Below are positions 38,279-48,736 of a stretch of 64,000 nt of DNA, in pieces. Numbering within the stretch: position 1 is the stretch's first letter; each line of letters begins with the position of its first letter. The position numbers were made by a program, and so were the translations under genes. Source of the DNA: Heterodera schachtii (taxonomy: Eukaryota; Nematoda; Chromadorea; Rhabditida; Heteroderidae); assembly GCA_023374025.1 (NCBI GenBank), contig SIJG01000047.1, positions 266,840-330,839 on the forward strand, given 5' to 3'. A model generated the notes under the pieces. That model saw only the letters and a program-made list of their open reading frames with translations, did not search any database and was not told the DNA's origin.

Positions 38279-38576
38279 CTTTTAATGGAAAAATTCGTCA
38301 ATGGAAAAAGCGTCAATAATACAGTATTTCTAAGTAAGGTTTGGAGCATTAAGCATTGTAGTAAAAAAAAAGGCCAAAATTGCATAAGAGCTTCGGTCTG
38401 AATTGGTCAATACAATTTTCGAAAGGCTTAAAAATTAAAAAATAAAATTTTGAAAAATTACAAATTAAAAAATCAAATAAACATACTGTAATTGGATTAT
38501 TTCTTGTTTTGTAAGTTTATTTCCATATACATAACTAATTCCTCGATTATGACTTTGCATTTCAAATCATATACTA

Positions 38577-38687
38577 CAGGGATGGCACGTAATTCCGATT
38601 TCCGACGTTTTTGGGGTCGGCATTCCGATTTTGACCCTCGGAATTCCGATTTCCGAAAATTTTTGAGACCTTGGAATGCCATCCCTG
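38577..38687. mobile_element. Short hAT-like element with CAGGGATGGCA ends
   Basis: Inverted ends CAGGGATGGCA and TGCCATCCCTG; interior of AATTCCGATTTCCGA repeats. A diverged copy at the equivalent place upstream of GST copy 3 (43109-43235) shows the insertion predates the duplication of these two units. ATATACTA survives as one flank in each copy. Confidence 0.75.
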
Positions 38688-39155
38688 ATATTTACTATCT
38701 ATTTTGTTCAAATTGACGCATTTTCTACTGACTCATTTTCCAATGACCTTTTTTTCAAAAAAAAAAAATCCTTGCTGTATTTGTGATCAATCCGTTTTTA
38801 TTGCACTAATATTTAAACAATATTTATTGAATATTAATTTTCTTTTAAATTTAGTTCATTAAAAAATGAATAGGGATAGAGATGTAATTTTTGAAAGAAA
38901 TAAAGCAATAAATATTATTTTTCAGCCCAACTATAAACAAATGGTGAATCGATTTTGCTAAGCATGAGAAATGAGCGAAAATTTCGAGTGTTTTTTGGGG
39001 TCTCGGTTCTCGTATCGTTTATCGGGGTCATTTCTCGATTCTCGTATCGTTTAACGGGTCATTTCTGGGTTCTCGTATCGTTTATCGGGGTCATTTCTCG
39101 GTCTCGTTTCTCGGTTCCCGGTAAAAATCACTTCTCACACAGCCCTAGTTATGAC
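38688..39155. other. GST upstream flank with TCTCGTATCGTTTATCGGGG repeats
   Basis: 39000-39120 has about three units of TCTCGTATCGTTTATCGGGG with TCATTTCTCGG, following a GST-unit flank shared with about 53315. Probably the body of another hAT-like insertion whose left end I could not fix. Confidence 0.45.
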
Positions 39156-39477
39156 TAGGGCTCGAAATTATATGGACTAAAAAATGTCAAAAACCAAATT
39201 ATCAAAAAATGGATTTAACATTAAAATGCCAAATTTTAAAACTTGTCCAAAAATGGTCGAAATATGTACTAAAAATGTAAAAATAGTGAATATGAATTTT
39301 TCTTGAAAACCCCCAAAATATGGATTTATTTTATATGGACTATGGACTAAAAACCTTTACTAAATCAAAAAAATTTAACGTAGAAATAACTATTTTTAGT
39401 CGTCTCTTTCTTTATAGCATTTGCGCAAAAAAAATAAATAAAATAAATACATATATATCATATAATTTAGAGCCCTA
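39156..39477. mobile_element. hAT-like element, TAGGGCTC ends, 8-bp TSD
   Basis: Inverted ends TAGGGCTCGAAATTATAT and ATATAATTTAGAGCCCTA, flanked by GTTATGAC direct repeats. Interior has repeated ATGGACTAAAAA-like motifs. Non-coding. Confidence 0.88.
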
Positions 39478-41455
39478 GTTATGACATTATTCAAAAACAA
39501 TCAAAATGGGAACCACAAAACAAAAATTTTTTTGCTTATAACTTTGCTTCAATGTAATAAATTTTTATTCTTGATATCTTGCGGTAGTTCTTTAGTTTCT
39601 CTATTAGCATGTAAAATTTCAAAACAATTTATAAAGTTTTTAAAAAGTTATGAATAAAAAATGCTCGAAAAACCTGTTTTTTTTTTTTGACATACTATGG
39701 CAATAATAACTTTTCTGAATGTTGGCAAAAAAATTTTTCTTTTTAAATGCATGGCAATATAGAACACTTAGGTCTATTAAATGGTATCAATTAAAAAAAA
39801 ACTTGTTATTGTTGAGTTAAAGTTTTGTTTTTGGGGTGCCTAAAACTGATGCCCCTTTACATATAGTCATGGAAACGGAAAACAAATTAATTGTTTATTT
39901 AAAATATTTAGGTAATTCAACTTGGGACTTTTGTATGCTGCCTATTTTTCCATTTTGTGTTAGGGTCCCTAAAAACTAGAGTTGAGCAGGACCGGGACTG
40001 GTACTGAAAAACGTACAACTGATTTGACCGGGACTAGTTCCGGTTATTTCCCGGTTTTTCCTGCCAAAAAGTTCCACTTTTCCAACCCGAAAATTCCCGG
40101 TCCCGGTTTTTGTCAAAATTCTCCAGTTTCCGAAAAATTTATTGAACCCTCGAATTTTGATTTTCAAGAACCTAAGAATTCCGATTTTCAATTCCCCCTT
40201 AAATTTTTGGGGCTCTGAAATCATATTTTCGGTATTTGTGGGTCGGAATTACAACTCCAATTTTTGGAAAAATTATTGAACCTCAGAATTCCGATTTTCA
40301 ATTCCCCCTAAAAGATTTTTGGGTCGGAATTTTTGTTTCCAGCACTTTGGATCGAAATTATGGTTCCAATTTTCTTAAAACTTATCGGTCGCAGAATTCT
40401 GTGGTTTTCAATTCCCGTAAAAATGTTTGGTCGAAATTGGGTCTCTGATATTTTTGGGGTCGAAATTTCCAAAAAGTTTTTGAGCCTCGGAATTGTTTTT
40501 CCGAAAATTGTTGGTCGCTTCGTCGGCTGTCACCATTTTAAATACCCGCAAAATTTGTGGTGCACAAAATGCACAAATCTTTCGTCGAAGTCGTCATAAT
40601 TATTTTGTTGTTTTGTTGTTGTACATTGTGTGAGTGAATGTAGTTTTGTACATAGCGACGATAAAATTTTAATTGCCCACAAATGTGGCGGCAAATTGGG
40701 CGGGGGGGGACAAAATTAGCAGCAACAACAACCGTTGGTTGTGTTATTGAAAATGGGGGAAGGGGAGGGCTTTAATTATTCATGCATTTACTAATGATGG
40801 CAGCGTAAACAAACATATTATATTATATATAGCATTAATTAAAACAGGAATTTGCAAAAATTAAAAATTGGGATTTATTTTAATTTGATATTTTGTAAAA
40901 ACGCAGAACAAATTATCAAATATCTCTCGGTAATTAACCATTTTTTTGCGCCAATCATTAATCCCTGTCATCCATCACAATTAGGTTAATTTTTTTTTTA
41001 ACTTTAACCAAAAAATTCGCCCAAAAATTTTCATTTTTTCCAACAGAGAATCAAAGAGTTGGTTTTTGGAATTTTCCTTCATCTGCGGATAGTTTTGTAG
41101 TTTAAATAAAATAAATTTCTTTTTATTTAATTACTCTACCAATACATAATTATTATTTTGATTTTTTTAATTTATCTAAAATTGAGCAAAAATTACAAAA
41201 TTGCATTTTCCCTATACAACTAATTTTGAACTCTTTTTATTATTGAAAATTTTACATTTTTGGAGTTTTTCTTTAAATAGATTTTGTTGGTTGAAAAAAT
41301 AAATATTTTGATAATCGTTAATTAAAATGAATTATGATGATGAAATGGTTAAAAGTATCGATTAAAATAAGTGCTTTTGCCTAATCAAAAACATGATCGG
41401 ATAATTCTCAATGATTGATCTTCTCATTCTCAAAATCGAGTATTCTGATCACTGA
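39478..41455. repeat. GST-unit intergenic repeat (5' flank of copy 2)
   Basis: 39500-39860 carries a diverged foldback core. From about 40200 a block with GGGTCGGAATT and CCTCAGAATTCCGATTTTCA runs through TGAGTGAATGTAGTTTTGTA (about 40630) to GTAAACAAACATA (about 40805). The block recurs at about 43270-43820, 49460-50070 and 54360-54690, once per GST unit. It has open frames (e.g. 40333-40599) repeated with the unit, but no coding signature. Confidence 0.8.
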
Positions 41456-42785
41456 TCAGCGGTCCTGCGGGCGCTGCTTCAAATACTTCTGCAGTTGGGG
41501 CAGCGCATGGACACGGTCAACGTATTTGATCAGCTCCGGGTATGCATTGATCGTCTCCGGTTCCATTTTGGTGAACATGTACAGAAAGTTGGCCACCTGT
41601 TGAAAAACAGCGATTGTTACGGTATTTATGGTACGGTAAAGTAACAAGATTTTCATGCAATTCACCGTAAATAGCATATTATTTTGGTATCAGCAAAAGA
41701 ATTAAGTGTAAATTATAAATCAATTTTTAAGGACTCATAAACGGCTTGAAATTTAAAAATTTACCTAAAAATTAAAAAATTTGAAAAATTTCGTCTCCGA
41801 TGAACCCCGCCGAAAAATTTTCGGATTTTTCAAAAAAATTTTACTTGAAAGTCCACCATTGAGAGGCCGGACTTAAGCATGTAGCCCGACCCGGACTCCT
41901 TTAAAAGTTTCACAATAAGTGGAAAAACGCGTTTGGCCATCGGCTCGAATATTTCGCCACGCAATTTGTCCTTGGAAAAATGATTAAAATTTAAAAAAAT
42001 AAATTTTTAAATAAATATTACAAAAAATAGTGATTTTATATTTTAAAAGTAATAATTGTTTGAGTAAAAATGTTAAATTATTTATTTTTCTATTAATCAA
42101 ATTACGAATTAAACAAATTTCTATTATTAAATAATTAGTCAAAAATTGAAAATTTGGGAACGATTTTTGAAATGATTTTTACAAAAAAATTCTTAATTAA
42201 TTGATTAATAATTTATTTAATTAGAAATAATCTGTGTATTAGATAAATCTATTAAATTTGTTTTTATTTATTTATTTTTTTTCACCAAATCGCCTTCTTG
42301 GCGTCCCATTTTGACCATCAAATAGGGGACTAAATCGGTGTTAGCATCCTTCTGAAAGTCCATGATTTCGTTAGCCTTCGCCTTTTCCCATTCATCTTTG
42401 CCGGCCAAATCTTAAATTTTAAAATTAAATAAATTTAAAAAATAAATTGTATAATATAAATTTACCAAATTTTTCGGCTAAGTAACGCAAAATTGCCGAG
42501 CTTTGAGCCAATGGCTTCCCGTCAACCTCCAAAACTGGGGCCTTTCCGTAGAAAAATTCTGAAAAATTTTAATGCCTGTACAAACACCTTTTTTTTAATT
42601 TGGCATATTTCTCTGGCGTTATGCCACACATTTTTTTACTCACTCGGCTTGTAAGTTTTCTCCCATTCTTCAAAGTCTTTAAAGCGGATGTCCTCAAATT
42701 GTTGGCCAACATAGTGAAGCAACAGGCGAATGGGTTCACCCAAACCGCGAAAATCATAAAAGTACAATTTGTATTGTTGGACCAT
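41456..42785 (-). CDS. Glutathione S-transferase, sigma class, copy 3 (208 aa)
   Basis: Five exons, 42644-42785, 42466-42558, 42286-42410, 41845-41970 and 41456-41596, give 627 bp including TGA with phases 1, 1, 0 and 0. The thioredoxin-like domain covers about residues 1-80 ([19 protein letters not shown]; glutathione contacts in [13 protein letters not shown]); the all-helical C domain follows ([34 protein letters not shown]) and ends KQRPQDR. The usual length for the family is just over 200 residues. The start reads KLYFYDF where sister copies read KLYYFDL, so the position of the catalytic tyrosine holds Phe and a Tyr follows. Expected cytosolic detoxification role may be altered. Same orientation as its neighbours, about 4.7 kb from copy 4. 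Confidence 0.94.
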
Positions 42786-44920
42786 TTAAAAAAAATTATT
42801 AAATTCGATCACCTAAAATTAATAGGGGATATATAGGGATGCTTTTTAATGGAAAATTCGTCAGTGAAAAAAAGAGTCAATAATACAGTATTTCGAAAAT
42901 AAGGTTTTGGTGGCATAAGCATTGTAGTACAAAAAGGCCAAAACTGCATAAGAGCTTCGGTCTGAATTCGTCAATACAATTTTTTGAAAGGCTTAAAAAT
43001 TTAATAATAAAAATTTAAAAAAATTACAAATAAAAAAAGAAACATACTGTAACTGGATCCATACTAACTAATCCACTTTTATGACTTTACATTTCAAATC
43101 ATATTCTACAGGAATGGCACGGAATTCCTGTTTCCGATAATTTTTGGGCCTCGGAATTTCGATTGCCGAAAAATTTTAGGACCCTCGGAATTCCGATTTC
43201 CGAAAATTTTTGAGGCCTCAGAATGTCATCACCTGATATACTATCTATTTTTTTCAAATTGACGCATTTTTTTGGGGTCTGAAATCATATTTTCGGTATT
43301 TTTGAGTCGGAATTACGATTCCAATTTTTGGAAAAATTATTGAACCTCAGAATTTCATTTTCAATTCCTCCTAAAATTTTTGGGTCGGAATTTTTGTTTC
43401 CAGCATAATGGATCGAAATTATGTTTCCAATTTTCTTAAAACTTATCGGTCGCAGAATTCTGTGGTTTTCAATTCCCGTAAAAATTTTTGGGTCGGAATT
43501 GGGTTTCTGATATTTTTGGGGTCGTCGAAATTCCCAAAAAGTTATTGAGCCTCGGATTGTTTTTACGAAAATTGTTGGTAATTCGCAACCCCGCATATAA
43601 ATGAAGAAAATGATCAGAGTGGATACTAATACTCAGTCAGTCGGCTGGCAGCAATTTAGGTAGCTTCCGTCGGTTGTCACCATTTTAAATACCCGCAAAT
43701 TTGTGGTGCACACAATGCACAAATCTTTCGTCGAGGTCGTCATAATTATTTTGTGTTGTTGGTTTTCTACATTGTGTGAGTGAATGTAGTTTTGTACATA
43801 GCGACGATAAAATTTTAATGGTGCTGGGTCGTTACTTAAAAACCATCATAATGGGCGTTACTTAAAAAACCATCATTATGAAATTTTTGTCGAAAAATTA
43901 TTTATAACTTCGCTCAAAAGCAACCAAATTTTTAATTCTTGATATCATTTGATAGCCCTAAATGTTCTCTATCAGTCTGCAATATTTCAAAAAATTTCGT
44001 TAAATTTCAAAAAAGTTATAGCTCGAGGAACTCAAAAAACCTTGATTTTCGAACATTTTTGGCCATAACTTTTTTTAAACTAAATAAATTTTTTGAAATT
44101 TTACAGGCTCATAAAGAACATTTAGATCTATCGAATGATAGCAAGTGTTAAAAATTTGGTCTTTTTAGAGCAAAGTTATAAGCAAAAATTTTCATTATGA
44201 TGGTTTTTAAGTAATATCTTTCCCTGTCATCACAAAGTAGTTGGTTTTTGGAATTATCCTTCATCTGAGGATAGTTTTGTAGTTTAAATAAAATAAATTT
44301 CTTTTTATTTAATTACTCTACCAATACATAATTATTATTTTGATTTTTTAAATTTATTTAAAACTGAGCAAAAATTACAAAATTGCATTTTCCCTATACA
44401 ACTAATTTTGAACTCTTTTTATTATTGAAAATTTTACATTTTTGGAGTTTTTCTTTAAATAGATTTTGTTGGTTGAAAAAATAAATATTTTGATAATCGT
44501 TAATTATTGACCAAACAAAGTAATTTTTACATTTTTGTTTTGAAGTGTTGCCGAAGAAAGAATTTGTTGATAAATGTTATGAGATTTTTGTAAATAATGA
44601 AAAAATTAATTAAACACATTCCCACGCTCTGATTTTTTTAAAACTTTGTTCGCCATAAATATTTTGAAGCAGAAATTTTTATAAATTCAAAAATATTTAT
44701 TAAAAACATTATTTATTTTTCATTCAATAGATTAATCCCCCGGATTTTTTTGGAAAATGCGGGCTTTGCGCGATATTGCGGAATTAGTCCCTGCGGGATT
44801 CCGTCCCGCTAAATGAGTGGGATTCCGAAAATGTGTGTTTTTTTTTTGGTGCGGGATCGCGCGGGATCTGCATGTTTTGAAAATTGCAAAGACAGAATGC
44901 CAAATTTTATCAATTCATTT
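42786..44920. repeat. GST-unit intergenic repeat (5' flank of copy 3) with foldback element B
   Basis: 42846-43030 matches the flank of copy 2 at 38285-38470, with the hAT-like insertion absent. 43109-43235 is the short CAGG-ended element copy. 43270-43820 is the shared GST-unit block. About 43820-44217 is foldback element B (GGTGCTGGGTCGTTACTTAA left end; right end degraded), which replaces part of the block present in other units. 44735-44880 has GCGGGAT-rich repeats. Confidence 0.75.
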
Positions 44921-45366
44921 CGGACTCGCTCAGTTCGGCCGTCACAGTTCGGCCGTCACGATTCGGCCGGCACGGTTCGGCCCCAGCGTGTTTTTCCACG
45001 ATAACTTTTTTAATTATTATCCAAATCCAATAATCTTGGTATCATTCGAAAGCTCTTAACATGCTTTATTAGCCTTGCTAAAAAAACAAAAAATTTTAAG
45101 CCTGGAAAAAATTTATAAAGAAAAAACTTCAAAAATTTCGACTTTTTCGCAATTTTCATGTATAACTTTTTTGGTAATTGTCTAATCGCTAAGCAATACT
45201 TTAGAAAAAGCTTCTAAACATGTTAAGCTTTCGAATAATACCAACAATGTTGGATTTGGATTACAAAGAAAAAACTTATAGAAAGTTATATTGGAAAAAC
45301 ACGCTGGGGCCGAACCGTGCCGGCCGAACCGTGAGGCCGACCGGACGGCCGAACTGAGGTAAACCG
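44921..45366. mobile_element. Foldback element G, GTTCGGCC tips, 8-bp TSD
   Basis: Ends CGGACTCGCTCAG and CTGAGGTAAACCG are imperfect inverted repeats. Inward, each arm has four GTTCGGCCG-like units, then CCCCAGCGTGTTTTTCC, then the shared core with TTGGTATCATTCGAAAG. Flanked by ATTCATTT direct repeats. Non-coding. Confidence 0.9.
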
Positions 45367-45824
45367 ATTCATTTATAATTAGGGCTTCCTTTTTTTGGGC
45401 AAATGCCTAAAATTTTGTGTAGATAAGCAAGAAAAATAATCCTTTTCCGCTTGGGGTTTCTACGATGACTTTTATAGTGCCTAACTTTGCCTATTTCGGG
45501 CTTTTTGTGCCTAATTTGCCTATTTCAGGATTTTCGAGAAAATCCTTAACAAAAATGTAAAAAAACGAAAAATACACCTCTTAAGAAATGGCCCGAAAAA
45601 ATTTCAGAAGGTACACCCCCTAAGAATTGAAAAAATTTTCCAAAAAATTGATCCCCAAAATTTAATATTTTTTTCTTAATAAAAATTTTTAGTTTAAAAA
45701 CGTATCCTTATTCGAAAAAAAGTTTATACAATTGAATTTTTATGTTTTTATATGTTTTTCTACCTAAAAAGCGTTAATAACAAATTTTATTTGCCTATTT
45801 TTGTGCCTATTTGACGGTTTTTGT

Positions 45825-46262
45825 GGTGCTATGACGTTAGTCAAAAACCATCATAATGGGCGTTAGTCAAAAAACCATCAAATGAAAGTATTTTTTAATA
45901 TAATTTTGCTCAAAAGCTACTAAATTTTTAATTCTTGAAATCATTAGATAGGCCTAAGTGTTTTCTATTAGCCTACAAAATTTCAAAAAGTTTCTTTAAA
46001 TTTCAAGAAAGTTATGACTAAAAATGTTCAAAAAAACTTGGTTTTTTCAGCTTCTCAGGTCATAACTTTTTTTAAACTTAAAGAATTTTTAAGAAATTTT
46101 GCAGGGTAATAGAAAACACTTAGTGCTATCGAAAAATACCAAGTATATAAAATTTGATCCATTTCAGACGAAATTATGAATAATTTTCTGTCAAAAATTT
46201 TCCATTTGATGGTTTTTTGACTAACGCCCATTTTGATGGTTTTTGACTAACGTCCCATCACC
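45825..46262. mobile_element. Foldback element C, 8-bp TSD
   Basis: GGTGCTATGACGTTAGTC at the left and its inverted relative GACTAACGTCCCATCACC at the right; CCATCATAATGGGCGTTAGT in both arms. Direct repeats GTTTTTGT. It lies inside a stretch of TGCCTATTT repeats (45480-45820 and 46270-46320), i.e. a nested insertion. Confidence 0.92.
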
Positions 46263-46487
46263 GTTTTTGTTTATTTTGCGCTTTTTTTCTGCCTTTTAGG
46301 TGCCTATTTCGCGATTTAAGTGCGACATTTAGTCATTTTTTGGACAAAATTTATTAAGAAATCGGTTCAAATTTTCAAAAAATTTTCCCTATGAAACTTC
46401 CGTTTTTTAAATGTTTAAATATTAATTTCACGCATTATCTTTATGTAATTCAATCTCCAAATTCTCTTCTAAAAGTGTTCAGAAGCG

Positions 46488-46920
46488 GGCTCTAGTGCAC
46501 TTTATGAGTCCAATTCACTTTTATGAGTCCAATCAATTGACAATACCTGGTTTTTATACAATAACTTTGTTCATGTTCGAGCTAAACCTATCTTTTTGGT
46601 AGCATTCGAAAGCAAAAAGTCTGAATAATCTAATAATACGAGAAAACAAGAGAATTTTAACATTTCAAGAAAGTTACATACCAAAATAATCAACAATTAC
46701 TTAATTAACCAGATACTTTTTTTGTAATTGCCTAAACGTTGAGATTTTATATATTTTAGCTTCGTTAGACTTTGTGCTTTCGAATGCTACCAAAAAGATA
46801 GGTTTAGCTCGAACATGAACAAAGTTATTGTATAAAAACCAGGTATTGTCAATTGATTGGACTCATAAAAGTGAATTGGACTCATAAAACTCGATTGGAC
46901 TCATAAAGTGCACTAGAGCC
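46488..46920. mobile_element. Foldback element H, ~150-bp near-perfect arms, 8-bp TSD
   Basis: Arms begin GGCTCTAGTGCACTTTATGA and contain repeated TATGAGTCCAAT, then CAATACCTGGTTTTTATAC and the core TTTTGGTAGCATTCGAAAG. The arms pair almost perfectly for about 150 bp. Direct repeats CAGAAGCG. Unoccupied site in the paralogous flank at about 51200-51211. Confidence 0.92.
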
Positions 46921-47451
46921 CAGAAGCGCACCAAATTATAAAGGGATAAAGGCAGGAGGATTAACTTATTTTAAAATTTGGCACCCATAAATTATGATTA
47001 AAAAAGTCTTTGGGTTCCATTTTTAATTAATAATTAAGTTTTTTTTTCAAAAAATGGACCACTTATTCTCTTCTAAAAGTGATCAGAAACGCAGAATAGT
47101 TTTTTGGCACTGATTAGCCAGTCACAAATTGAATACATCAAAATGTTTGTTTTTGAAATAAAGCGCTAATATTAAATTAATTTTGTTTCTTTTTTTTTTT
47201 TTTTGAAAATTCACGCATTTGAATAAATCTCAAAGATATTGAAATTCTTAGTTCAAACTGATTTTTATCATAAAATAATGGTCAAACTGAATGTTGATAA
47301 ACAGTAAGAAGCAACAATCAAAATAAGCGTTTTGTCTCATCAAAAAGCTGATCGGATAATTATTCTCAATTATTGATTTTTCTCATTAAAATCGGATAAT
47401 TATGATTAATTTTTCTTTTCTCATTTGAAATCGATTGTTTCTGATCACTGA

Positions 47452-48736
47452 TCAGCGGTCCTGCGGGCGCTGCTTCAAATACTTCTGAAGTTGGGGCAGA
47501 GCATGGACACGGTCAACGTATTTGATCAGTTCCGGGAACGCATTGATGGTGTCTGGCTCCAACTTGGTAAACATGTACAGAAAGTTGGCCACCTGTTGAA
47601 AAAACAGCGATTGTTACGGTATTTATGGTACGGTACCGTAATAAAAAAATTTCAAGCAATTCACCGTAAATAGGATATTATTATTTTGGTATCAGTAAAA
47701 GAATTAAATCTAATTTATAAATCAATTTTTAAGGACTCATAAAAAAGGCTTGAAATTTAAAACTTTACCTAAAAATTGAAAAATTTTGAAAATTTCTTCT
47801 CCGATGAACGCAGCCGAAAAAAATTTCGGATTTTTCAAAAAAAATTTACTTGAAAGTCCACCATTGAGAGACCGGACTTGAGCATGTACCCTGACCCGGA
47901 CTCCTTCAAAAGTTTCACAATGAGTGGAAAAACGCGCTTGGCCATCGGCTCGAACACTTCGCCGCGCAATTTGTCCTTGGATTAAAAATTCAAAAAAAAA
48001 ATGTATTTTTTAAATAAATATTACAAAAAATAATGATTTTATATTGAGTAAAAATGTTAAATTATTATTTTTTATTAATTAAATTACGAAGAAAACTATT
48101 TTCTATTATTAAATACTAGTCAAAAAATTGAATGCGTTCGATTTTTTAAATGATTTTTAATAAAAATCTTAATTAATCTTAATTAATTGATTAATAATTA
48201 TATTAGAAATAATCTTCGTATAAATAATCTATTAAATTTGCTTTTATTTATTTATTTTTTTCACCAAATCGCCTTCTTTGTATCCCATTTTGACCATCAA
48301 ATAGGGGACTAAATCGGTGTTGGCATCCTTCTGAAAGTCCATGATTTCGTTAGCCTTCGCCTTTTCCCATTCATCTTTGCCGGCCAAGCCTTAAAATTTA
48401 AAATTTAATAAATTAAAATAAAATAAATTTACCAAATTTTTCGGCTAAATAGCGCAAAATTGCCGAGCTTTGGGCCAATGGCTTCCCGTCAACCTCCAAA
48501 ACTGGGGCCTTTCCGTAAAAAAATTCTGAAAAAATTTGTTTATTTTTTTAATTTGGCATTCATTTCTCTGGCGTTATGCCACCCATTATTTACTCACTTT
48601 GCTTGTACTTTTTCTCCCATTCTTCAAAGTCTTTAAAGCGGATGTCGTCAAACTGTTGGCCAACATAGTGAAGCAAAAGGCGGATGGGTTCACCCAAACC
48701 GCGCAAATCAAAATAGTACAATTTGTAATGGACCAT
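47452..48736 (-). CDS. Glutathione S-transferase, sigma class, copy 4 (207 aa)
   Basis: Exons 48598-48736, 48433-48525, 48265-48389, 47850-47975 and 47452-47592 join to 624 bp including TGA, all GT-AG. It starts [19 protein letters not shown], with the expected catalytic Tyr as residue 8, then the glutathione-binding [13 protein letters not shown] helix and a full C domain ending KQRPQDR. It lacks the extra Gln at residue 3-4 seen in copies 1-3. Probable function: cytosolic glutathione transferase. No damage seen, so with copy 5 it is the best candidate for an active enzyme in the cluster. Its 5' flank carries the shared GST-unit block at 49460-50070. Confidence 0.95.

Noticed and set aside
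40333..40599. 88-codon plus-strand ORF, repeated at 49.6 kb
   Set aside because: Lies in the GST-unit intergenic repeat; conserved because the DNA is duplicated, with no coding signature.
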